Shown: positions 55,022 through 63,399 of the stretch, piece by piece | Numbering within the stretch: position 1 is the first letter of the stretch | How the letters are laid out: each line of letters begins with the position of its first letter | DNA from: Poindextera sp963706385 | GTDB lineage: Bacteria > Pseudomonadota > Alphaproteobacteria > Caulobacterales > Caulobacteraceae | Length of the DNA stretch: 64,000 bases | Reading direction: 5' to 3' | Assembly: GCA_963706385.1 (NCBI GenBank) | Contig: OY970153.1 | Coordinates: 1,736,001 to 1,800,000, forward strand | The notes under the pieces: generated by a model | What the model saw: only the letters and a program-made list of their open reading frames with translations | The model's database searches: none | Told to the model about the DNA's origin: nothing | Made by a program: the position numbers and the translations under genes

Positions 55022-56245
55022 TCAGGCGGTATAGGCGCGCTCGCCATGATCGGCGAGGTCGAGACCATCGTCGATCGCGGTCTCGCTGGCGCGCAGACCC
55101 ACCAGGCGCTTGACCACCCAGAGGATGGCGACGCTGGCCAGCGCCGACCAGATGATGACGCTCCCCGCGCCCAGGAGCTGGACCTGCGCCTGGCGCGCCA
55201 TGTCCATGCCCGCCGCATAGCCCGCGCCGCCCAGCGAGGCGTGCGCCAACACCGCGACCAGCAGGCTGCCGAGGATGCCGCCGACGCCATGCACCGCGAA
55301 AACGTCGAGCGAGTCGTCCACCTTGAAATGGTGCTTGACCAGATCCACCGCCCCAAAACAGACCAGGCTGGCCAGCGCGCCGAGCGCCACCGCGCCCAGC
55401 GGCCCGACATAGCCGGAAGCGGGGGTGATGGTGGCCAGGCCCGCCACCACGCCGGTCACCATGCCGATCATGCTCGCGCGGCCGAAACGCACCCGCTCCA
55501 CCAGCGCCCAGACCAGGCCGGCGCTCGAAGCGGAGATGTGGGTGACCAGCAGCGCCATGGCCGCATCGCCATTGGCCGCCAGCGCGCTGCCGCCGTTGAA
55601 ACCGTACCAACCGACCCACAGCATGCCCGCGCCGATCATGGTCATGCCCGGATTGTGCGGCGGATGCAGCTCGCGCGGAAAACCATCGCGGGGGCCGATC
55701 ATGATCGCCGCCACCAACGCCGAAACGCCCGCGGTCGCGTGCACCACGAGGCCGCCGGCGAAGTCCATCACATGGCGCTGGGCCAGCCAGCCCCCGCCCC
55801 AGACCTAGTGCGCGACCGGCGCATAGACGATCGCCAGCCAGAGCCCGCTGAACAGCAGCACCGCGCCGAACTTGATGCGCTCGACATAGGCGCCGATGAT
55901 CAGCGCCGGGGTGATCACCGCGAAAGTGGCCTGGAACATGAAATAGGCCGACTCGGGAATGGATCCGACGACCGCGCCCCGTCCCATCGAAAGCAGGAAG
56001 GCCTTGCTCAGTCCGCCGATCAGCGGCGCCGACCCGTCGAACGCCAGGCTGTAGCCGAACGCCAGCCACAGCACCGACATCAGGCAGGCGACGGCGACGC
56101 AATGCATCATCACCGACAGGGTGTTCTTCACCCGCACCAGCCCCGCGTAGAACAGCGCCAGGCCCGGCAAGGTCATGAACAGCACCAGGGCCGTTGCCGA
56201 CAGCACCCATGCCGTATCGCCCGGATCGGCTCGCAGCAGCCCCAT
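55022..56245 (-). pseudogene. amtB: Ammonium transporter (Amt family) interrupted by an in-frame amber codon
   Basis: Reading from 56245 gives MGLLRADPGDTAWVLSATAL and six helices' worth of Amt sequence (FYAGLVRVKNTLSVMMHC, PESAYFMFQATFAVITPALI) up to YAPVAH. A TAG follows at 55805-55807. The same frame continues at once with VWGGGWLAQRHVMDFAGG and runs to a normal Amt end at 55022. In related proteins this codon is usually Trp or another hydrophobic residue (AHWVWGGG), so one TGG-to-TAG change would explain it. No frameshift or other damage is seen. No glnK lies beside it. A sequencing error or suppression cannot be excluded. Confidence 0.85.
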
Positions 56246-56344
56246 CACGTTCTCCCCTCACCCGCCGTTCGAGTTCCGTCCGGCCGGATGTTGCCTAATC
56301 ATTGCGCAGACTGTGATCAAGACATGAGCGATCACGCAAAGCGA

Positions 56345-58180
56345 TCAACGGACGGCGGAAATCGCCCGTCCGAGCCGCCGCCGACGCCGGGCCTCGAAGC
56401 GTGGCGGCTCAACGATCGCCGAAAGAGCCCGCGGCAGAGGCGATGGGACGCCGAGCGCCATCGCGGCCACATGTTCGGCCAGCAGCGGCGCGGCGCAGAA
56501 CCCCCGCGAGCCGAGCCCGCAGAGGATGAACAGGCCAGGCTGATCCAACGCCCCGGCCAGCGGCAGGAAGTCCGGCGTCACCGCCCGCACCCCGGCCCGC
56601 GCCCGCAACGGCCTGAAATCCAAGTCGGCCGCGAGGGCGGGCCGAAGCTGGCGCAAGAGGTTGAGGTTGCGCGCCGTATCGCCATCCCGCGCTTCGCTGG
56701 CCTCGTCGTCCCGGTCATGGGTCGCCCCGAACAACAGACCTTCGTCCGTGGGGATCAGATAACCGGCGCCGATCGCGGCGGGCGGCCGAAGGCTCGAGGC
56801 GAGGAAGTCGACCTGTCCGCGAACCGCCGCCAGCGGCGCCGCGGGCAAGAGCTCGCGGCACGCCAGGCCCGCGGCCAGGCAGACCACCTCGACCTGGGTG
56901 ATCTCGCGGTCCTGGGCATCGAACAGCCGCCAGACCTCGCCCACGCGCGCCATTCGCGCAACCCTCGCCCTGCGCCGGCGCGCGTCGGCCAGCCAGGCGT
57001 CGATTATCGCCGACGGCCGAATCACCAGCGCCTCGGCCAGGGCCAGACCGGCGGCGGGCGCCAGCTCGCCGAGGCGCTCGCCCATCGCCGCGCGGGTCAA
57101 TCGAACCGCGGCGCCGGGCGCGAACAAGTCGGACGCGGCGATGCGGTCGAACCGGCTGGCGTCCTTCGGCCCGGTCTCGAGCTGCAGGACGCCGCGCGCG
57201 ATCACCGCCTCCGGGTGTTCGCCGTAAAGATCGCCCGCGCGGGCGATCGCCTGGGCGTAGAGCTGGGCCACCACGCCGCCACCGGCGTCGAGCCGGGGCA
57301 TGACCAGAGCCGCGGGATTGCCGGACGCGCCGGCGCCTGGATGTGCCGCCTCCAGCACCTCGACCGGAGCGCCCAGCGCATGGAACGCCCTGGCGAGCGC
57401 CGCGCCGGCGATCCCGCCCCCGACGATGGCTACGCGCGGGCGCGCGACGGACGGTGCGGGCGCGGACGGCAGGCGCGCCTCCAGCCGCTCACGCTTGCGC
57501 CCGAACCCGGGAGCCTTGGCGATCTCGAACCCGACCGCCGCCAGACCCCGGCGCACCTCGCCCGCGACGCTGAAGCTGGCGCAGCGCGCGCCGGGCGCCG
57601 AGCGGCGGGCCAGGGCCTGGAGCACCGCGGGGCTCCACATGCCGGGATTGCAAGCGGGGGAGAAGCCGTCGAGAAACCAGGCGTCGGCCGCACCGCTCCA
57701 GGCCTCTAGCGCCGGGGCGGCGTCCATCACCGCAAGGTCCAGCCTGGCGCCCAGATCGGGAAAATCGACGCGGTGGAAGCCGCGCGCGCGGCGCGGCCAG
57801 CGGGCCAGCAGCGAATCCGCCAGGTCGGCGATCTCGGGCCAGGCCGACAGCGCGCGCCGCGCGTCCTCCGCCGGCATGGGAAAGGCCTCGATCGAGAAGA
57901 CGTGGAGCTGGGCGCCCGCCGGCCGCGTCCGCCGCCAAAGCTCGAGCAAGGCCAAGATATTCAGCCCGCTGCCGAACCCCAGTTCGCCGACGGTGAAACG
58001 CTCGCGCCCGGCCCAAACCTCGGGCAGGCCGCAGCCGGCCAGGAACACCGCCCGCGATTCGGCCAGGCCGTCGGCGTTGGAGAAATAGACGTCGCCAAAC
58101 AGGCGCGAACGCGGCGCGCCATCCGCGCCCCAGATCACGGGCGAGGTGGCGGTCGGCGAATCGGAATCGGGATCGTTCAT
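56345..58180 (-). CDS. mnmC: Bifunctional tRNA 5-methylaminomethyl-2-thiouridine biosynthesis protein MnmC
   Basis: A 611-residue two-domain enzyme. The N-terminal methyltransferase domain (about 1-240) has the SAM motif VGELGFGSGLNILALLELW and DAWFLDGFSPACNPGMW. The C-terminal FAD-dependent oxidoreductase domain begins at about 250 with RVAIVGGGIAGAALARAF and ends with LFILCGLGSRGFCAAPLLA. Together they convert cmnm5s2U to mnm5s2U at the tRNA wobble base. A single gene between the broken amt and a small lipoprotein. Confidence 0.94.
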   Translation of the reverse strand: MNDPDSDSPTATSPVIWGADGAPRSRLFGDVYFSNADGLAESRAVFLAGCGLPEVWAGRERFTVGELGFGSGLNILALLELWRRTRPAGAQLHVFSIEAFPMPAEDARRALSAWPEIADLADSLLARWPRRARGFHRVDFPDLGARLDLAVMDAAPALEAWSGAADAWFLDGFSPACNPGMWSPAVLQALARRSAPGARCASFSVAGEVRRGLAAVGFEIAKAPGFGRKRERLEARLPSAPAPSVARPRVAIVGGGIAGAALARAFHALGAPVEVLEAAHPGAGASGNPAALVMPRLDAGGGVVAQLYAQAIARAGDLYGEHPEAVIARGVLQLETGPKDASRFDRIAASDLFAPGAAVRLTRAAMGERLGELAPAAGLALAEALVIRPSAIIDAWLADARRRRARVARMARVGEVWRLFDAQDREITQVEVVCLAAGLACRELLPAAPLAAVRGQVDFLASSLRPPAAIGAGYLIPTDEGLLFGATHDRDDEASEARDGDTARNLNLLRQLRPALAADLDFRPLRARAGVRAVTPDFLPLAGALDQPGLFILCGLGSRGFCAAPLLAEHVAAMALGVPSPLPRALSAIVEPPRFEARRRRRLGRAISAVR

Positions 58181-58213
58181 CGGGGTAAGGTCAATCCTAT
58201 ACCCCAGATATAA

Positions 58214-58239
58214 GAAGGGCCGCCCGAGGGCGGCCCTTC
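58214..58239 (-). terminator. Intrinsic terminator after the small lipoprotein gene
   Basis: A 12-bp perfect stem, GAAGGGCCGCCC with GGGCGGCCCTTC, with a minimal loop. On the minus strand it is followed by TTATATC. It lies about 26 bases beyond the lipoprotein stop and 34 bases before the mnmC start, so it separates the two transcripts. Confidence 0.75.
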
Positions 58240-58264
58240 AGAACAGCGTTCGCTAGCGCGAAGC

Positions 58265-58495
58265 TTACTTGTTCGCCGGAGCGGCGCTCATCGCGGCCGA
58301 GGCGTCGCTGGCGGCCGCCGAAGCGGCTTCAGTAGCGCTGGCGGCGGCGGCCGTCGCTTCGGTCGCGCTGGCGGCCACGGCGGCTTCCGAAGACGCGGCT
58401 TCTTCAGCGGCCTTCGGCTTGCAAGCGGCGGTGAAAGACAGAGCGGCGATCGCGGCGCCGGCGACGAGGATCTTACGAAGAGCTTCGGAGGTCAT
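58265..58495 (-). CDS. Small Ala-rich lipoprotein
   Basis: A 76-residue protein. A type II signal peptide (KILVAGAAIAALSFTAAC) ends in a lipobox cysteine at about residue 25. The mature part is almost only Ala, Ser, Glu and Thr (repeats such as ASATEA), so it is probably an extended or helical spacer. The ATG at 58495 lies close to AGGGG in the upstream sequence. No homologue of known function is recognised; the strong terminator downstream and compact promoter suggest ample expression. Confidence 0.75.
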   Translation of the reverse strand: MTSEALRKILVAGAAIAALSFTAACKPKAAEEAASSEAAVAASATEATAAAASATEAASAAASDASAAMSAAPANK

Positions 58496-58670
58496 GGTCC
58501 CTGGTCCCCTGGAAAGGAGGTTGCTGCGCCCGTCCGCGAACACACCGCCCACCGACCAAGTCTGCGACTCAGCCGCCGGGCGCCGCACCCACGTGCGCTG
58601 GACAGGAATATGCCGTCATTCGCGAGAAGGGCAAGCTTTAGTTCACGGCGGCGTGATCGAAAGTCAGCCG

Positions 58671-59540
58671 TCAGCCCTCAGCGGGGATCGCACCGAGGGT
58701 TTCTTCCAGCTCCAGGAAGCTCGGCTGGGATGGGGTCGGCACGTGACCACGGCCGATCTCGACCGAGATCTGGGCGGCGTTGCCATGCAGGTGGGCGACC
58801 AGCACCGCCTGGATGATGCGGTAGAAGGAGCCTTCCTCCTCGGTCACATGGCCCATCCGCGCGCCCATCGGGCCCACCAGGCCATAGGCCAGAAACACCC
58901 CGAGGAAGGTGCCGACGAGCGCGCCGCCGATCATCATGCCCAGGATCTCCGGCGGTTCGGTGATCGACCCCATGGTCTTGATCACTCCGAGCACGGCGGC
59001 GACGATGCCGAGCGCGGGCAGGGCGTCGGCTAGGCTCGTCAGGGCGTGGGACGGCGCGAGCGCCTCGTGATGGTGCTTCTCGAGCTGCTTTTCCATCGCG
59101 TCCTCGACCTGGTGCGGGTCTTCCAGGTTCATCGTCATCATCCGCAGCGTGTCGCAGATGAAGTCGATCGCGAAGTGGTCTCCCATCAGATTCGGATAGC
59201 GCGAGAAGATCGTGCTCTCGGTGGGCCTTTCGATGTGGTTTTCCAGTGCGATGACGCCCTTGGACTTCATCGTCTTGGTCAGGAGGAACAGCAGGCTGAG
59301 CAGATCGCTATAGTCCTGCGGCTTCCACTTGGGACCCTTGAACACCTTGGCGAGACCGGCGCCGGTGGCCTTGATCGTGGTCATCGAGTTCGAGATCAGG
59401 AAGGCCGCGGCGGCGGCGCCGCCGATGGTCATCAGCTCATGCGGCAGCGCTTCCAGGATCACGGCGATCTTGCCGCCGGAAATGATGAAGCTGCCGAACA
59501 CCATGGTGAACAGCAGGACGATGCCGATGATCTGGAACAT
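58671..59540 (-). CDS. motA: Flagellar motor stator protein MotA
   Basis: A 289-residue inner-membrane protein with four membrane helices: two at the N terminus (IIGIVLLFTMVFGSFIISGG) and two in the C-terminal half (LADALPALGIVAAVLGVIKT, MMIGGALVGTFLGVFLAYGL). The cytoplasmic loop carries charged residues that face the rotor. It pairs with MotB, whose gene is not in the window; unlinked motA and motB are normal in Caulobacter. The ATG at 59540 (MFQIIGIV) fits the family start. Confidence 0.95.
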   Translation of the reverse strand: MFQIIGIVLLFTMVFGSFIISGGKIAVILEALPHELMTIGGAAAAAFLISNSMTTIKATGAGLAKVFKGPKWKPQDYSDLLSLLFLLTKTMKSKGVIALENHIERPTESTIFSRYPNLMGDHFAIDFICDTLRMMTMNLEDPHQVEDAMEKQLEKHHHEALAPSHALTSLADALPALGIVAAVLGVIKTMGSITEPPEILGMMIGGALVGTFLGVFLAYGLVGPMGARMGHVTEEEGSFYRIIQAVLVAHLHGNAAQISVEIGRGHVPTPSQPSFLELEETLGAIPAEG

Positions 59541-59653
59541 GAAAGGCCAAGGCCTCCTTGGAGCGCGCGCCCGGCAGCTTGGCGGCGAATGCTTAATGCC
59601 GCGTTTGCATCGCCGGTTGCGGACCCGCACGCCCGGTCTATCTTGCGCGCCGC

Positions 59654-61024
59654 ATGACCGGCCTCAAGTCCGCCTTCGCCCAGCTCCGCGGCTCCGCGAC
59701 GGCCAGCCCCGAACAGATCCGCGACCGCTCCTTCGCCGTGCTGTTCTGTGTTTCGGTGGTCACCGCCCTGGGCAACACCGGCATGCAATCCGTGCTGCCG
59801 GCGATCGGCCGCGAGATCCACATTCCCGATCCGATGGTCGCGGCGATCTTCTCGCTGTCGGCGCTGCTCTGGGCCTTCGCCTCGCCGGTCTGGGCGCGGG
59901 CCTCGGACCGGTATGGGCGCAAGCCGCTGATCATGCTGGGTCTCGTCGGCTTTTTGCTGTCGATGATCGGCTGCGGGATCGTGGTCGGCGCCGGGGTGCG
60001 GCACATGGCGACGCCGATGGTGATCTTCGTCTTCTTCCTGTTCGCCAGGGCGCAGTTCGGCCTGTTCGGCTCGGCCTCGAACCCCGCGACCCAGGCCTTC
60101 GTGGCCGAACGCACCAGTCGCGAATCACGCACCCAGGCGATGTCGACCCTGGCCGGCGCCTTCGGACTGGGCACCATTCTGGGGCCCCTGGTCGCGACCC
60201 TGTTCGTGCTGCCGATCGTCGGCCTGGCCGGCCCGATGTTCGCCTTCGCCATCATCGCCGCGGTGATGCTGATCGCGGTCTGGTTGTGGCTGGTCGAGGA
60301 GAAAACCCCGCCCGCGCCGCTGGACGACGCCGAGCAGCGCTTCGTGCCGGCGGAAGCCGAGGCGCAAACCCTCGCCCGGCCGAGGAGGCTGTGGCGCGAC
60401 GCGCGGCTGACGCCGTTTCTGGTTTACGGCTTCCTTGTGGCCACCTGCCAGACCGCGCTCGGCCAGACCCTGGGCTTCCTGATCATCGACAAGGTCAAGC
60501 TCGGCCCGATGCAGGCGCTGGACTACATCAAGATGGCGATGATGACGGGGGCCATCGCCAGCCTGCTGGCCCAGTGGGGCCTGATTCGGATGTTCCGCAT
60601 GTCGCCCAGGCGGCTGTTGCGCTGGGGCGTGGGCTTGGCCGCGGCGGGCAGCCTCTGGGTCGCCTTCGCCCCGGACTACTGGGGGGTGGTGCTCGCCTAC
60701 GCCCTGTCGAGCCTCGGATTCAGCTTCGCGCGGCCGGGTTTCACCGCCGGGGCGTCTCTGGCGGTCTCGTCCGGCGAACAGGCCAGGGCCGCTGGCGCGA
60801 TCGCCGCGGTCAATGGAGTCAATGTCGTGCTCGCCCCGCTGTTCGTGAAGTTCTACGAGATCAACCATGCCGCCCCGTTCCTGCTGAACATGGCGATCCT
60901 GATCGGCCTTTTGATCTACGCCTATCGCGATCCGATCCTGCGCACGGCGGGGCTGGCGCCCGCCAGCGAGGATGACGCCACAGTCTCCATCCTGGAGAAG
61001 AGCGAGGAGGGCGGCGGGGTCTAG
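59654..61024 (+). CDS. MFS transporter, DHA1 (TetA-like) type
   Basis: A 456-residue polytopic protein with about twelve helices. The loop 2-3 motif is ASDRYGRKPLIMLGLVG, and the motif C-like AGAFGLGTILGPLVATLF is typical of drug:H+ antiporters. The substrate is not predictable. It diverges from motA and its last codons overlap the convergent transglycosylase gene by four bases. Confidence 0.9.
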   Translation: MTGLKSAFAQLRGSATASPEQIRDRSFAVLFCVSVVTALGNTGMQSVLPAIGREIHIPDPMVAAIFSLSALLWAFASPVWARASDRYGRKPLIMLGLVGFLLSMIGCGIVVGAGVRHMATPMVIFVFFLFARAQFGLFGSASNPATQAFVAERTSRESRTQAMSTLAGAFGLGTILGPLVATLFVLPIVGLAGPMFAFAIIAAVMLIAVWLWLVEEKTPPAPLDDAEQRFVPAEAEAQTLARPRRLWRDARLTPFLVYGFLVATCQTALGQTLGFLIIDKVKLGPMQALDYIKMAMMTGAIASLLAQWGLIRMFRMSPRRLLRWGVGLAAAGSLWVAFAPDYWGVVLAYALSSLGFSFARPGFTAGASLAVSSGEQARAAGAIAAVNGVNVVLAPLFVKFYEINHAAPFLLNMAILIGLLIYAYRDPILRTAGLAPASEDDATVSILEKSEEGGGV

Positions 61025-62280
61025 CCGTGGGCCGCGGCCCGCGCCAGCAGCCGCTGGATCATGTCCGGCGACAGATAGCCGTCGGCCGGCAATCCCTCGG
61101 CCTTCTGCCAGAGCCTGAGCGCGGCGCGGGTGTTGGCCCCGATCACTCCGTCCAACGGTCCCGGATCGTAGCCGAGCCTGGCCAGCGCGCTCTGAGCCGC
61201 CGTGCGGTCGGCCAGCGACAGGGCCTCCTCATGCGGCCAGGCGACGCTGAGGTCCGGGGCGCCGGCGATCCGGTCCGCCAGCAGGCCGACCGCGAGAGCG
61301 TAGGCGGTGGAGTTGTTGTACTTGCGGATCACGAAATGGTTGTCGAACACTAGGAAGGCCGGACCCCGCGCGCCGGTGGGCAAAATCAGTTCGGCGCGGC
61401 CAGCCATGTCGGCGCTGGACCAGCCGGCGGCGTCGGCGGGCCGCACGCCCAACGTGGCCCAGGCCGCCGGCTCCTGCCGGGGACCCTCGCACAGCGCATA
61501 GTCGAACCCGCTCGGCAGGATCACCTCGCGGTCCCAGCGCTGGCCCTTCACCCATCCCGCCTTGGCCAGCAGATTGGCCGCCGAGGCCAGGGCGTCGGCG
61601 CTGGAGCCCCAGATGTCGCGCCGCCCGTCGCCGTCGCCGTCGACCGCGGTGGTCAGAAAGGTGTCCGGTTCGAACTGGGTCTGGCCCATGGCGCCGGCCC
61701 AGGAGCCCTTGAGCTGGGCGCGGCTCGCCTCGCCGTCGGCGATGATCCGGATCGCGGCGATCAGTTGGGTCTCGGCCCAGTCGCGCCGCCGGCCGGACGC
61801 CGCCAGGGTGGCCAGCGAACGGATCACGTCGAAGTCGCCCTGGATCGCCCCGAACGCGGTCTCGACACCCCAGATGCTGACCAGCACCTCGCCGGGCACG
61901 CCGTAGTCGGCCTCGATCCGCGGCAGCACGGCGAGATCCTCGCGCTTGCGGCGGGCGAGCGCGACGCGCTCGTCGGTGACCACGCCCTTGATGTAGTCGC
62001 TGATCGGCTCGGCGAATTCCGGCTGGCGGCTGTCCAGCGCATCCACCCGCGGGTCGGGGGCGAGACCGGTCATTTCACGTGTCACCACCTCGGCCGGCAG
62101 CCCCGACAAGATCGCCTCGCCGATGAAGGCGCGGGCCCAGGTCTGGAAGGCGGCGTCGCCCGACTGGGCGGCGGGCTCGGGCGGCGCCTCGCCGGTCTGA
62201 GGGGCGGGCGGCGCGACCGGCCCGGAGCCTGAATCCGCAGCCCCCGCGAGGACCATGATCAAGAAGGCGCGGCGATCCAT
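61021..62280 (-). CDS. Lytic murein transglycosylase (MltB family) with peptidoglycan-binding domain
   Basis: A 419-residue periplasmic enzyme with a signal peptide (MDRRAFLIMVLAGAA). The SLT2/MltB catalytic domain shows VSIWGVETAFGAIQGDFDVI, in which the glutamate is catalytic, and SWAGAMGQTQFEPDTFLTTA. The C-terminal PG_binding_1 domain reads LARLGYDPGPLDGVIGANTR. It cuts glycan strands to form 1,6-anhydro-muramyl ends. The catalytic glutamate is intact. Confidence 0.94.
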   Translation of the reverse strand: MDRRAFLIMVLAGAADSGSGPVAPPAPQTGEAPPEPAAQSGDAAFQTWARAFIGEAILSGLPAEVVTREMTGLAPDPRVDALDSRQPEFAEPISDYIKGVVTDERVALARRKREDLAVLPRIEADYGVPGEVLVSIWGVETAFGAIQGDFDVIRSLATLAASGRRRDWAETQLIAAIRIIADGEASRAQLKGSWAGAMGQTQFEPDTFLTTAVDGDGDGRRDIWGSSADALASAANLLAKAGWVKGQRWDREVILPSGFDYALCEGPRQEPAAWATLGVRPADAAGWSSADMAGRAELILPTGARGPAFLVFDNHFVIRKYNNSTAYALAVGLLADRIAGAPDLSVAWPHEEALSLADRTAAQSALARLGYDPGPLDGVIGANTRAALRLWQKAEGLPADGYLSPDMIQRLLARAAAHG

Positions 62281-62443
62281 GAGACGGATGGTACGTCTTG
62301 CGCGAGGCCGGCTTCAAGGCGGCTAATCGCGGGTGAATCGGTTGACTTTGCTGGGCTCGCGGCCTATACGCCCCCGCTTCCAGATCACTCGGATCGCTCG
62401 CGCGCCAACCGGCGCGGCCCGCTCCGCCCGAACGAGACGCGCC

Positions 62444-62569
62444 ATGAAGGTCAGAAGTTCCCTGAAGTCGCTGAAGACCCGCCACCGCGACTGCAAACTG
62501 GTGCGCCGCAAGGGCCGGGTCTACATCATCAACAAGACCGATCCGCGCTTCAAAGCCAAGCAGGGCTGA
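62444..62569 (+). CDS. rpmJ: 50S ribosomal protein L36
   Basis: A 41-residue protein, MKVRSSLKSLKTRHRDCKLV, then RRKGRVYIINKTDPRFKAKQ. This is the longer L36 form with the four-residue-shorter zinc-free pattern (only one cysteine), the common paralogue in alphaproteobacteria. The ATG at 62444 is the family start; an open frame upstream has no conservation. A separate single-gene unit. Confidence 0.94.
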   Translation: MKVRSSLKSLKTRHRDCKLVRRKGRVYIINKTDPRFKAKQG

Positions 62570-62800
62570 CGCCCGTGCGGTCCCGCGCGCCCGTCGAGGT
62601 GGTGTGGGACATCGGTAAAGCGATCGCGCGTTGGGATTCACGCGCCCTCTATTCCAAGAGCTTCCCCGACCTCGCCGCGCGCCTTGACGCTCGCTCTGGA
62701 AAGATACGGCCTGCTCTGGGCGGCCGAGGCTTGGCCCGCCGCGACGAGACCGCTAGGGTCCGGGCGAATTCTCCCCATGTCCCCAGTGAGACCCCGACCC

Positions 62801-63067
62801 ATGGCCGACAACTCCGCCAGCATCGAAACCCTGAACAGCGCCGCCCAGAGCCAACTGAAGACCATCATCGAGCGGATCGAACGGCTGGAGGAGGACAAGG
62901 CGGCGGTGATGGCCGACCTGAAGGAGGTCTACGCCGAGGCCAAGGGCAACGGCTTCGACACCAAGATCCTGCGCAAGGTGGTGCGCCTGCGCAAGCAGGA
63001 CACGGCCAAGCGGCAGGAGGAGGACGCCCTGGTGGATCTCTATCTTTCGGCGATCGGAGGCCTGTGA
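62801..63067 (+). CDS. gapR: Nucleoid-associated protein GapR (DUF2312)
   Basis: An 88-residue helical protein. The conserved core IERIERLEEDKAAVMADLKE and YAEAKGNGFDTKILRKVVRL matches the DUF2312 family. In Caulobacter GapR binds overtwisted DNA ahead of replication and transcription forks and supports topoisomerases. The ATG at 62801 (MADNSASIE) is chosen; an upstream in-frame ATG has no conservation. The stop overlaps the next start (GTGA), so the following gene is translationally coupled. Confidence 0.93.
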   Translation: MADNSASIETLNSAAQSQLKTIIERIERLEEDKAAVMADLKEVYAEAKGNGFDTKILRKVVRLRKQDTAKRQEEDALVDLYLSAIGGL

Positions 63068-63399
63068 AGAGCAAGCGTCCAGACCAGCGGGCCCAGGCCC
63101 GACGCGCCGCGCTCAACGCCCTGAAGCGGGCCAGGCGCGCGGCGGCGCGCGCGGGCGTTGAACTGTCGAACTGGGAGGGCGAGTTCCTCGGATCGGTCGA
63201 GGCGCGGATCAAGACCTTCGGGCGGGCGTTCGGCGATCCGGAAAAGGGCGCGCCGGGCCAAGCCCTGTCGATGCTGCAGACGGTCAAGCTGAAGGAGATC
63301 TCGGTGAAGGCCAAGGGCGGCAAGCGGCCGCTGGCGCGCAAGGGGACGATTGGCCAACGCCGCTTCGGCGCACGCCAGAGCAAGGCCGAAGAAGCATGA
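63064..63399 (+). CDS. Basic protein of unknown function coupled to gapR
   Basis: A 111-residue protein starting at a GTG that overlaps the gapR stop. It is strongly basic at both ends (KSKRPDQRAQARRAALNALK at the start; KGGKRPLARKGTIGQRRFGA at the end) with a mixed central part (GEFLGSVEARIKTFGRAFGD). The composition suggests nucleic-acid binding. Its stop overlaps the start of the next gene (ATGA), so it lies in a tightly coupled three-gene run. I do not recognise a family. Confidence 0.8.
   Translation: MKSKRPDQRAQARRAALNALKRARRAAARAGVELSNWEGEFLGSVEARIKTFGRAFGDPEKGAPGQALSMLQTVKLKEISVKAKGGKRPLARKGTIGQRRFGARQSKAEEA

Noticed and set aside
54777..56261. A 494-codon minus-strand frame across the ammonium transporter
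   Set aside because: It is a different frame from the Amt coding sequence and translates to Gly/Arg-rich sequence. It does not repair the interrupted transporter, whose two halves are in one other frame.
55046..57709. An 887-codon open frame on the plus strand
   Set aside because: It runs antisense to the ammonium transporter and mnmC, which have clear motifs. Its translation is low-complexity (Arg, Gln, His, Asp rich), the usual shadow of GC-rich coding sequence.
62575..63399. A long plus-strand frame that would extend the basic protein upstream through gapR
   Set aside because: The upstream part overlaps gapR in another frame and has no conserved sequence; the GTG at 63064 coupled to the gapR stop is the better start.
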